Position numbers and translations under genes: made by a program. A stretch of DNA of 64,000 bases from Euptelea pleiosperma (Eukaryota; Streptophyta; Magnoliopsida; Ranunculales; Eupteleaceae): NCBI GenBank assembly GCA_035048495.1, contig CM068553.1, forward strand, positions 27,738,978-27,802,977, read 5' to 3'. Shown here in pieces: positions 23,536-35,200 of the stretch. The notes under the pieces were generated by a model. The model was not told the origin of the DNA. It searched no databases and saw only the letters and a program-made list of their open reading frames with translations. Position 1 is the stretch's first letter; every line of letters starts with the position of its first letter.

Positions 23536-23690
23536 ACCACGCCTTCTTAGACGTGAGGAAGCACAATTTTTTTACTCACCGCTGCCACCTGGGCCCAACG
23601 ACCGCATGGTTGTTTAGCACACACCTTGGTGGGATGTACACACAAAAAATCATTCTTATTGGTAATCTCTAACCCTTAGATTTTAGACCA
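23536..23690. mobile_element. Half copy of the CCGCATGG(A/T)TGTTTAG MITE family
   Basis: CTGCCACCTGGGCCCAACGA, then CCGCATGGTTGTTTAGC, matches one arm of the complete elements at 49689-50093 and 55171-55437. The opposite arm is absent. Confidence 0.45.
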
Positions 23691-24324
23691 AATCTGATGC
23701 CAAGTCAAATGGCGCCAGATCAAATTTGACGCCAATTCAAATGGCTTTCACGGAAGGTATTTTAGGAATTAACTGTCGGGAAAGTTGACGCCAATTGAAA
23801 TGGCCTTTTGTATTCTTTTTTAGAATTTTTAAAAATAAATATTATTTTTTATAAATTGATTTAATTTCATATATTTTTTTTAAATTTTCCGATATAATAA
23901 CATAACATATATAATTTTATAAATACCGGATCGACATTGGATTTGGTACAAGGCCGATCTGGTACGAATCCAATGAGAAATTGGATTGATCCGATCCATT
24001 GATAACTCTACTGTTGTCTTGTCCCTAGATCTTGACGGTTAGGTCCTCTGAACCATCAACCGTCTAGACCTAAGGACGGCGATAGAGATGACGGCGGCCA
24101 CTAGGGATGATTCTAACACCATCCGTTTTTAAACATATGTTGGAAAGTGACTTTTATGGACATAACCGTTGGATGGTCTTCAAGATTTGTGTGATGTAAA
24201 TCGCAAGGACCATCAAGAGTCTAGACCGAAGGACGATGATCACTGGGATAATGGACTAGATGGGGCCAAGGGGCTTAGGCAAAAAAAATAAAAAATTGGT
24301 TTCAATATGGTGTGGCTGACCTCT

Positions 24325-24477
24325 CTTGAAGGTGCCAGCTTGCTCAGTTGGTAAAGTTGGTGGGTGATGATACCATAGACCTGGGTTCAAAACCCCTCTT
24401 CTCCGAGTTACTGATCTCTTTAAAAACAGGCTTAACTACCAAAAAAATAAATAAATAAATAAATAAGAAGAAGAAGA
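24325..24477 (+). mobile_element. tRNA-derived SINE
   Basis: TTGCTCAGTTGG (about 24340-24351) is an A-box, and GGGTTCAAAACCCC (24383-24396) is a B-box, at the spacing of a tRNA promoter. The rest does not fold as a tRNA. A short body is followed by an A-rich tail of AAATAAATAAAT units, then AAG repeats. A-box, B-box and A-rich tail without a tRNA body define a SINE transcribed by RNA polymerase III. Confidence 0.7.
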
Positions 24478-25099
24478 AGACATCTCCATCAAGGTTGGAA
24501 GGAGTTTTGTGTTTCGGTGAGAATTTGAGTTTCTTTTCTCTTAAAATCTTAATTTTTTAGCAATAAGCAACGATTTTTTTGGAAGGGGGAGTCCTCTCTC
24601 AAAAATTATTTTGGCTCTTAGTGTTTTTATTCTTCTCTAAAAGATTTGGAGTCGATGGCTCTCCTAGGGTTTCCTCATCTAGGATCCCTGGAGAAGAAGA
24701 TCAAGTTGGCCCTTGCGAACAACTTGATGCACTATCCCCCTTCAACCTTTTGGGCGAAATGAGGCAAAAGGAAGGAAAATCCATGGACCAACCCCATTGT
24801 CTCCACCCCGTAGGAACTACAAGATCACCCCAAGGACGCCTTTGGCAACCAGAACCCTGTTCAATAAGTGGAAGGCATTAGCTGTCCATTCTGATCAATC
24901 CCACACAATCTTTGAGAATGTAAGGTTCATATCACGAGGCAGATCTAACAAGTTGATTGAATCTGACCCTACCCAATTCCGACACTAAAAATAATTACGT
25001 TAACGACTACTACATCCTTTTTTAGTGTATCTTTAGTATTAATGTCTGTTATGGCCTTTTTAGCATCATTTGGACTTTGGATGGTCCAAACGCTCCATG

Positions 25100-26326
25100 A
25101 ACTCTGCTGCGTGTTCTACATCACTTCCCCAACTCCATCAATCGAAGGACATCATTATTTTATTTTATTTATTAATGATTTTTCAAAATATGTTTGGTTC
25201 TTTCTACTAGTACGTAAATCTGATTTGTGTGAAAAAATTCTTAAATTTCAAGTCCAAGTTGAACATCTTTTTAACTCCAAAATACTGAAGCTCCAATCCG
25301 ATTTGGGAGGAGAATTTCGTAAACTAACTTCTCACTTTGACAAATGTGGAATCTAACTCTCCTTGCTCATGGATCTATACCCAAAAATTATTGGCACTTT
25401 GCTTTTGACACATCTGCTTACCTCATCAACCGAATGCCTAGCACAGTTCTTCTTGGTAAATCTCCCCTTCAAGTTCTCTTTAATCAGTCTCCTAATTATT
25501 ATTTTCTAAAAGTCTTTGGTTGCTTAGTCTTCCTGTATCTTAGACCTTACAATAGCACAAATTCGATTTTCACTCTCTTCCCTGTATTTTCTTGGGTTAT
25601 AGTCCTAATCATCATGGATATCGGTGCCTAGATCTAAAATCTGGCTGGATATAGATTGCAAGGCATGCTCGTTAAGAAAGGGTATCTCCACTTAGTAATT
25701 TCTCTCTTCCTAATTCTTCTCTACCGTTAAATCCATCTTTATCACCTTCTAAACATAACAGTCCACCAAATCTAGATTCCAGGTCCAGTTTGAATTCCCA
25801 ATTATCTCCCACCAGCACCTCCATTAATGCTGATATATCTCCTACTTCCCATATTAACCACTCGGACGAAATTGCAACCATATCTCCCCTTCCCATCCAA
25901 CTAACCCCAATGGTCTAGATTTAGTAGATTTGGCAGGTAATCAAGAAGGAAACCCAACCCAAGGGTGTCACCATTCAAAATACTCTCTACAACCTAAGCC
26001 CATCCCCAACCCAAGATACACTCTTCCTCACGCTCTTCTCACAAAAGCCAACTCTCAACGTGAACCAACCCGCTTCTCCCAAGCTAGCAAACATCAACAT
26101 TGGCGTGAAGCAATGGCAAACGAACTGAATGCACTCTTAAAGAATGCACATGGTCTCTTGTTCCTTATGATTCCTATATGAACGTCGTCGGACGCAAGTG
26201 GGTCTTTCGTGTCAAAAGAAAGGTAGATGGTACAATAGAATTCTATAAAGCGAGATTGGTTGCAAAGGGATTCCACCAACAAGAGGGAGTCGACTACACC
26301 AAGACATTCAGTCTTGTGGTGACTTA
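25100..26326 (+). pseudogene. Truncated Ty1/copia integrase and RT fragment
   Basis: Frames encode copia integrase core pieces (GHHYFILFINDFSKYVWFFL; LQSDLGGEFRKL), then [18 protein letters not shown] and LKVFGCLVF. The start of RT follows at about 26100-26326 ([53 protein letters not shown]). There are several frameshifts, and the stretch between the second integrase Asp and the Glu region is deleted. It stops at the PIF-like element at 26327, and no copia coding resumes after it. The region before it (24480-25040) is not recognised. Confidence 0.85.
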
Positions 26327-27284
26327 GGGCATCTCCAACAGCTATGCATCGTCATTTAGGTATTTGGCTAACAATAAGCCTCTTTTAGCGATGAGAGCTT
26401 TGTAAAAAAGGTATGAACTCCATCAGCTTCTTCAAATAGCTGAAAAAAATCTAATAAATAACTAAAATACCCATTGATCAATTTCAAGCTTTTTTGCTAT
26501 CCAAAACTTATACTGTAGTCATGAGAGATTGAAAACAGAGAAAGACCTTCTTCTCCATGGACTACATCGATGGAGAATCGATTGAACCTGAATCATTGAT
26601 CTGGGTTGCTCAAATTAAGCATAATCTCCTCCTCCTCATGATGATAGCTTTGAATTTGGACCCAGAACAGATGAACCAGGGATCTTCACTGAAATTACAG
26701 TAGAAACCAAGGGCGAAGCACAGACACCCCAGGCAAGGTTTCCCTCGTTTAATTCAACTGACAGCCACCATAAATCGAATGTTCAAAGAGAAAAAATCAG
26801 GCATTTGAAACTCGAACTAGTTTCTAAAATCAAAACCAAAAAAGGAGAAATGCGAGAGCAAAGAATAGCAAAGAGATGAACCTGAAATCAACAAGGCTTC
26901 GAAGTTGAAACGGGATCTCTTCCTGTGTCTCCTTCAAAAATAATAGAACCCAAGTCGAAATGAACAAGATCAAGAAAAAAAAGATTTCTCTCTTTCAATC
27001 AATTGATAGATTGAAGTTTCTGTTTCTTTTGTTTGGTTTGCAAAGAAAAGAGAGAAAAATCCAACGAAGAAATTTAGAGAAGATAGGGGTAAAATGGTAA
27101 CTTGCTAAACGACAAGAGGATATGGCGAAGCAAGAATTTTGCCAATATTGACGCAGGAGAGAAAGGTTTTACCTAACCCCTCAAATTGGCGAGGAGGTTA
27201 GCGATCCTGCTGGAGGAGGGTTTTGTCGGTTTTGTCGTCAATTTTGGCTTGGCGAACCAAAATGACGACCTGTTCGAGATGCTC
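26327..27284. mobile_element. PIF/Harbinger-like non-autonomous element (958 bp)
   Basis: It begins GGGCATCTCCAACAGCT and ends so that the reverse complement reads GAGCATCTCGAACAGGT. It is flanked by TTA on both sides (26324-26326 and 27285-27287). There is no transposase frame. It interrupts the copia RT fragment, so it inserted later. Confidence 0.75.
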
Positions 27285-27374
27285 TTAGAAGACCTCATTC
27301 ACTTTACCATCTTAAAATATACAATTAAACTCACTTTACCTCTTTTCTAATGCATTCAAAATTTCTTTTGATTT

Positions 27375-27576
27375 TTGGTTTGTAGGTCCACCTAGGGATT
27401 GGGCAAACATCCATATAGTCAGTCCTCTGATAGTGTGCCACGTGGTTCATATTGTGTCCTGTAACCGGAGCCCATCATTTTAGGGCGGTAACTGGAGCCC
27501 GACTCACTTTTAAAAGTTCAGCAATTATGGGGGTATGTCAAATTCCAAAGATAACATGGGGTACATCAAAAATTCC
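27375..27576. repeat. MITE copy 4 fragment plus right arm of long-range inverted repeat
   Basis: CACCTAGGGATTGGGCAAAC and GTGCCACGTGGTTCATATTG (to about 27450) match the right arm of copy 3. From about 27520, GGGGGTATGTCAAATTCC and AACATGGGGTACATCAAAAA are the inverse of 20497-20560. Confidence 0.55.
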
Positions 27577-28143
27577 GATAATGAAACTTTCTCATAGGGG
27601 GAAGCTCTTATGAAAGATGATTCCGTATGCGATTATTTGGGGACTTAGCTGGGAAAGAAAGAGAAGGGACACTCCGCGAAACCATAATTAGTATTAAGGC
27701 TTTTCTATATACTTGGATAGTATATGACCTGAGATGAGGAATTGCTTCTTTGCTCATATGGTGTTTAGGTTTGAATCTTTGTTGGACAGCTAGTTTTTGA
27801 CTGCTCAGCCATTTGTTTTTGTTTCTTTTCGTTCCTTTTGTACTTTTGAGATCTTCTCTATCTCCTTTTTAATATATTTATGCTGGTCTTATCAAAAAAA
27901 AATTCCAATAATGAAAACCAAATAGGTGAGAAGTTGTTATCGCCTTTTCAATATCCACCATCAGTGGCTGTGGAGTATGAGATTTTGAAATAAACTTAGA
28001 ATCTGTAGACCTTCACAAAACATGAGATGATTGTCTTTTTATGGATGGTCATTCAGGATAAGATAGAAGCAAGGCAGGAAGGAAAATGTGGATAGAATTG
28101 TGACTTAGATGGTACAAGGGCAATTGGCACTTAATATTACACC

Positions 28144-28302
28144 GGATTGGGATCAGGGGGCTTGCCTTTTTGAACTACTTGCGCGAGTTCTCGGGCGAGG
28201 ATTCCGAGAATCCAACCACCACCGTAGGATTCTCGAAATCCACGCCCGAGAACATGAGTGAAAAGACCGAATGCAAAAAGGCAAGTCCCCTGATCCCAAC
28301 CC
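28144..28302. mobile_element. Mutator-like MITE (159 bp)
   Basis: The left arm GGATTGGGATCAGGGGGCTT and inverted right arm GGGTTGGGATCAGGGGACTT form long terminal repeats covering most of the element. Flanks are TATTACACC and TATTTCACC, a 9-bp duplication with one mismatch, the size made by Mutator-like transposases. Confidence 0.78.
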
Positions 28303-29024
28303 TATTTCACCACAAGGAGAGAAGAAAGACAACATTCATCTGCCCAACTCTTAATATTTCACTCTTTCTTGCACTCACCACTCTAGCCTTGTCTTCATCC
28401 AGATGATTATAACATCCCCAATTTTGCCTGTACCAACATATAACTGCAGATTTCACTTGATGGGGGCTCCTCTTCCTTATCATAGGATCATATAACTGCA
28501 GATTCCTTCCCAATATTTTTTCAATGAGAATATAAAAAATTTATCATTAAGCAGGCTCCTTTTTTCCATTCTTAAAAGGCCAGGAAATTGGAAATGCAAC
28601 CCACCAGCACAAACCAAAGGTATCAGGCAGTAGGTGAATAGCTTTCATTTCTAAGGTTTTGGATGGGAAGGATTCAGAGGTACCCACTTCAAACAAGGGT
28701 GGATGCTGATCAATCAGCCTCAATCCCAACTTCCCAATGCACAACATCCTCCAAATTTCAAAGGTCAACTTTCTAAAACCAAGACTGCTACTAGGATCTC
28801 TTACATTTGAGAGCATCACTGCTTACCGGCATATGTATCATACAGCAAAGATAAACATCTGACTTTTAGAAGAGGGAAAACAAAGAGGATTACCTTCTTA
28901 CATTTACATGTACATAGCTAGCTGGTACTCGAAAATTTTTGTGTAGTCTTAAGATAACTAATGTGATAATCCATGCACCAACCTCCCACCTTGGAAAAAA
29001 GAGATCCCCAAGTCTCCAATCACA
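28303..29024. other. Downstream of the F-box gene; no other gene seen
   Basis: It is expected to contain the 3' UTR and polyadenylation site of the minus-strand F-box gene. The 90-codon minus frame at 28547-28819 is not recognised. Confidence 0.5.
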
Positions 29025-29251
29025 TCAGCAAAACCTCAAGGCTGCTTCCAGCTCCTTCTCATCGGCACAGTTATACCCCAACAGATATGCCCTTGCTGTC
29101 CATATATAACCCATGACAAAAAGATGAATATATACAAAGATGACTAAAGTGGAGAAAATACACAGTTACAAATTAGCCGATTTAAATCTTTACCGAATCG
29201 GCCAGATCCCATGAATGGCTCTGCTTCATCCATCACACCACCTTGTTGTTC
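29025..29251 (-). CDS. SKIP31: SKIP31-like exons 8-9 (C-terminus)
   Basis: Exon 8 (acceptor AAATTTAG; donor TTCG|GTAAAG) encodes [19 protein letters not shown]. Exon 9 (acceptor ATGGACAG) encodes [20 protein letters not shown] and ends RFC-stop. They lie 8.8 kb from exon 7, beyond two copia elements, yet keep the reading frame. Confidence 0.88.
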
Positions 29252-32200
29252 CTAAATTTTTGCAAAATTAAGCATCAGGATTAAATACACCAATCAAGTC
29301 ACAGCCACCAAAATTTTCTGATCTATAGGTCGCCAAAGAAGGTGATGCATCTAGTGCATTTAGTTAAGAATAGTATTATATAGAGCCCAGAGGTAGGCCA
29401 TTTCGCTTACCAAAAAAAAAAGGAGTGGCAAGGAATTTCATGATGCATTAAATGGACCAATCCTTGGATTGGACACGGCCCAAAAATTGCATAGGATCAG
29501 ATAACTCGCATGTTTAACAATAGGAGAGGTCAAACACTCGGTCTTGATGTATATGATCGAGAAAATCACATTCTTTGTGCACACATCTGCTGAAGCACCC
29601 AAGAAGCTTGTCAGCGGCGAAGAAATAATTAATGAACACGCATATTCTACCATGGAATGTTCAGGGCTCTCTCAAGTGAGAGGACAATCACAAAGTCACT
29701 TGTAAGGAGGTGGAAAGTGGGCATTGTTATTCTTCAAGACTAAACTTGAAGTGGTGAACAACGTGATTGTTAAGACATTTGGGAAGGTTGACAGTTGGAT
29801 GTAGATGGCTGCATGCCATAAAGTAACATCTTGATTGTTCGGTTGAGCGTTTGAAAGCACGCTTAGTTGTTAAAGGGCACTCAAACCTTTGGCGTGTACT
29901 ACTTTGAAACATTTTCCCCTATTGCTTACCTTATCTCTATTACGGTCCTTTTGTCTGTGGTTGTATCTATGCATTGGCCCTTGTATCAGTTGGAGATTAA
30001 AAATGCCTTCTTACATGGTGATTTGCAACAAGAAATGTATATGGGGCAACCCCCTAGATATGTGGCTAATAAACAGTTTGACTAGGTGTGCAGGTTCAAG
30101 AAGATTATTTATGGGCTTAAGTAATCTCCACAAACTTGGTTCGATAAGTTAAGTGCGGTTGTGTTATATTATGGCTTTAAGCGAGCTTATTCTGATCATT
30201 TAGTGTTTGTTTGTCATACAGTTTCTAGAGGTATTATTCTGGTAGTGCATGTGGATGATATTATTATCACAAGGAGTGACATCAGTGGATTATTGACTTG
30301 AAATCTCACTTGAGCCAGCATTTGCAAATCAAATCTTAGTTCTCTTCGATATTTTTTGGCATTGAGGGGGTGAGAGATCCAAAGAGGGTGTTAGTCACTC
30401 ACAAAGGAAGTATGTCACAAACCTGTTGAAGGAGACACGAATGTTGAGATCTAAGCTAGTAGATAATCCTATAGATTTAACTCTCAAGCTCGATGGTGAA
30501 TAGGGGGAGTTGAATTATCTTACAGTGACTTGTCCAAATGTTACGTTTGAAGTTGGGGTTGTGAGTCAGTTTATACATGCTTCAAGCCAACCACATGAGA
30601 ATGTTGTATATTGTACTTTGAGGTACTTGAAGGGTTGCTCCAGGTAAAGGCCTTTAATATCGACCATCCACGCACTTGAGTGTTATGGGTATGCAGATTG
30701 GTCTTAAAATCATTTTGATTGAAGAACCACTTTTGGGTATTGTACATTTGTGGGTGGTTTGGTCACGTAGAGAAGTAAAAAGATGAATCCAATGAAAAGG
30801 TGAAGCACATGCTATGGCTCATACTACTTGTGAGATGATGTGGGTGAAATCTTTTCTGCAAGAGATAGGTTTTGAGATTCCTACTCCTATGCACATGCAA
30901 TGCGATAATCGGGCTGCTATCTTTATTGCTATTAACCCAGTGTTTCATTGGAGAAATAGACATATAAAAGTTGATTGTCACTTTGTCAAGGGCATAGTTC
31001 TAAGTAAGATGTTGCTACTCCATATATTTAATCAGCCAATCAACTTGGTGATGTGTTTACTAAGGAATTAAGTCGGAATTCGTTTTCTCTATTATGTAAC
31101 AAGCTGGGCATGCTCCAGCTTTAGGGGGAGTGTTAGAGTGTCTTTTGTTCTTAGGGGTTTCATGGTCTTTTTTACATTATGTTATGTACTTAAGTGATAA
31201 ATATACACAAACAATGAGAGTGAACTAGCTAAATTCGGCTCTCACTATTTTCTCTCATCTTCCCTTCTTCTTTATACTTCTCCATCTTCTCTAACTTTAC
31301 AAATATAATCATTCATTTACTGATCAAAAAAAAAAAATTCTCTCAACTCATTAAAAGAATATGATTACTATAGAGAGGATCACCCAATTGGTGCAATTTT
31401 GGGCTATGGCTAATCCAAGAGGGGCACCATCATTTGAAGAAATTGACCCAATGTGAAGAATGAAATGTGGATGGTATGAGATGAATGACGTTTCCACATC
31501 ACAACACATTATAATGTATCTTTAGGAGAGCCAATGGTATGTCATGGCAGGGTACGCAAACCTTAAGCGTCAGATCTTGGCCATGCTAAGTACTAGTCCA
31601 TCAAATGTAAAACCAACAGAAGTGCCTTTGTGTGTATAAACAAACTTATGAACGTTTAATTTCGTCAAAAAATCAAAACATTGCATGGATTTCCTTTTTA
31701 ATAGAAGTTGCAAGGAGAACTTGAGTAACCCACCAAGAAGTAAAAACAAAGTTACTACAAAAGAAAAAGAAAAATACAAATATATTTGAAAAAAGGGGGT
31801 TTTTCAACTCCATAGAAGTATAAAACAAAAGCAGGAAAGATTCTCTGAATAACAAGAAAACTGTAGTCGTTGATGTGATAATCCAATCATGAAAGCACCA
31901 TCCCATGGCATTTCCCCATCACATTTTTTTAAAGGACAATTTCTTGGTTTTTTCAGCAGAACTCCCGCGCAATATACTAGACTTTGAAGTTATAGTGAAT
32001 TTGTTTTAGTATTTTTTTTTTTTGATAAGTAATTTGTTTTAGTATTTTCAGTTCTATTTGTTGGAGTTTATGTAATACACCCACGTGGGTGTCTCTAGTG
32101 GGCTGCGTCCCACTTCCCACATGGTACTCTTTTTGGGTTTTTACTATTCACGTGAATAGTGTCGCGTGAATAGTGTTACTATTTTGTAGGGTTTATAACC

Positions 32201-35200
32201 ATCATATATATATAGTGTGTGAGAGAGAATGAATTAGCAATTCATTCTCTACTCTTCCCACAACCTCTTCTTCTTCTCTACCTTCACCTTCTTCCGCCTC
32301 CATTAATATTTCTCTTCTTCTCTTTAATCTTTTCTATACTGATCACAACCTAAATTACAACATGGTATCAGAGCATGGTAGCTCTAAGGCATATGTCTTT
32401 GTCTCCTAAAGACTCCATTCCGATCTCAGACGGTTATGTAAGCATCTGGAGCCAAATAGAACTTTTGAGGAAATCGTAGAGATCATTCTTGCGCTATCCA
32501 AGGATTAATCCTGATGAAAAACACCAGAGCCTCTTATTTCCTGGTTAGTTTTTTCCCTCAGCCGCATCGAAGATCCAGTTTGTCTTCTTCTCAAGCTTCT
32601 ACAATGTTTTTCGAGGCAACACATTTTTCGAGGATATTTGGGTTTTTTATTTTCTTGAGATCCTCACCACGGGTTTTCTAACCTAGCCGCCCTATCCAGT
32701 ATTCACCCAGGGACTGTCAGGAGTTGCATCGCATTTTTCCGACCACCGGATCATCAATTTCCAAAAATCGGCCCGATTTTCAGATTTTTTGGGTTTTGGA
32801 TTCTTGTGAGATTCGTGCAACAGCAGGTCCCTCTGACCTTGCCGCCCTCTTCAGTACTGCTCGTTGAACAGTTTGAAACTTGGTTTGACGAATTCTGACC
32901 ATCGAAACCCTAGTTTCCAAAAATCACCCAGATCCCCCGGCTTTTCTTTTTGGGGGTTTTGATTTTCTTCCAAAATCAGAGCTCTCTGGGCCCTCCCGTC
33001 TTAGGCGCACCACTCATTGGGCCTTTAGGGATCCTATAGACCTCGCTTCGATTTTCTGGAAGAAAATCCGATACACTACCTACTATTTTTGGTGGTCTTG
33101 CTCCGATGAGTTCCCCCGAGGCCACATCTAGGATTTCTAGCTCTTCCTTTGAGGATCGTCCTGTGACTCATGGCTCTTATGGAGATCACAACCCTCAGCT
33201 CTGCATCACCACTGTGAAGCTCAATGGCACCAACTTCCTGGAATGGAAGACTTCCACACTTGTGTACATTGGGGGCCGTGGCTACTAAAGAGCCAGATCC
33301 AAAGGACAAATCTCACCGGATTTGGGTTATGAAGAACCTGACTGTCATGTCCTGGCTTCTTCACTCGATGCAAACCCAGATCAGCAAAGGGTTTATGTTC
33401 CTACCAGCGGCCAAAGATGTTTAGGATGTCGTATCTCAGACATTTTCCCAGGTGGGCAATTTCGCTAAGCTCTATGAACTAGAGCCAAGAGATATCTTGT
33501 CTTCGTCAAGGGGGAGATGAAGCTTGGTACATATTATGCTTCCCTTCGAAGCAAATGGGAGGAGATCGATCACTACCAGAGTTACTCCCCTAAGTGTGCA
33601 AATGATGTCATATCCTTCAAGGCGATGGTTGAACGTTCTCGGATCTTCCAGTGTCTCTCCGACCTTCATCCAAGCTTTGAGGGAGCTCGTGTTCATATCC
33701 TTGGTAGGGATCCTGCTCCCACCTCTCTAGCACAGGTCTATGGTTACATTCAGGGGGAGGACAATCGTCGCTCTGCCATGCAACTTCGCAGTGGGAGTGA
33801 TACTCAAGACCACTCTGCCCTAGCTGCTACCAATCAGAAGGGCCAGACATCCAATCCGAATGAGTTCGGGGACCGACCCAGACCCAAATGTGATAGTTGC
33901 GGTTGCATGAGCCATATCCAGGCCACTTGCTGGAAGCTCCATGGACGTCCCCCAAGACAGGCCCCGACTTCTCGTCAACGTCAATCAGCAAAACAGGGAC
34001 CTCACTCAGCACACTCAGTCACTCAGGACATCGCACCACCAGTGTCTACCTCCTCTGGGAACACGGACTCGTTCTCTTCTACAGATCTTGAGCGACTTCG
34101 CCGCATGATGGCCCAACTCAATGGCCAGACCTCCACTTCCACGTCAGCATTTGCTCACAGAGGTACTAGGACTGCTTTTTACGCCTCTATTGTACCTTCC
34201 AACCCTTTTTGGATCATTGATTCAGAGGCATCTGATCACATGACTGGTATATCCTCCGTTTTCTCTAGTTATGGTATTTGCTCTGGTCGTGACAAAGTTC
34301 GGATAGCTGATGGCAACTATTACTTTATCTCTGGAAAAGGGGATGTTCATGCCACACCAGCTCTCTGTCTTCAGTTTTGCATGTTCTTCAATTCACCGCT
34401 AATTTACTATCCGAATTTACTATCCGAATTTACTATCCGTCAGTAATCTTACCAAAAGTCTCAACTGCAGTGTAACATTTTTTCCTTCTCACTGTGTGTT
34501 TTAGGATCTGGAGTTGAGGCGGACGATTGGCAATGGACATGAGAACAGTGGCTTATACATCCTAGATTCTTTGGTTTCTTCATCTGCACACTAGTCCAGC
34601 ATCAGTAGTAGTAGTAGTAGAGTCAATAAAGACTAAAGACCAATTAATGCTTTGGCATAACCGACTAGGTCATGTACCTGTGTCAGTCTTAAAGCGTGTC
34701 TTTCCTGTTTTCTCTTCTGTTTCTGCAGTTCCATTTCATTGTGAAACATGTGAACTGGCAAAACATTGTCGTTTTGTTTTTCCCATTAGTGAGAATAAAA
34801 GTACTACTACTTTTTCTATTGTGCATTCTGATGTGTGGGGCCCCGCGCCCATGACTTCTTTGTTTGAATATCGGTACTTTGTTACCTTTATAGATGACTT
34901 TAGTGGTTGTACCTGGGTGTACCTTATGCGAACCAAAGATGTTGTATTCTCCATTTTCCAAGTATTCCATGAGATGGTTACCACTCAGGTCCATACCACC
35001 CTTGAGATTCTTCGCTTTGACAATGGGGGGGAATACCTTGATGAGGGTCTTAAATCCTACTTTGCATCTCATGGCATTGTTCATCAGACCTCGTCCACAC
35101 CTCAACAGAACGGGACGGCTGAGAGAAAAAACCGTCACCTTCTTGAAGTTGAGCGTGCTCTCCGGTTAGGCATGCAGGTTCCAAAACATTATTGGTCTGA

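Noticed and set aside
24335..24400. tRNA gene
   Set aside because: A- and B-boxes are present, but the sequence does not give a full cloverleaf, and it is followed by an A-rich tail; a SINE explains it.
24579..24988. Frames of 100 and 63 codons upstream of the copia fragment
   Set aside because: They do not align by eye with copia gag and shift frame; coding status is unsupported.
34689..35138. 149-codon minus frame
   Set aside because: Antisense of the copia 1 integrase.
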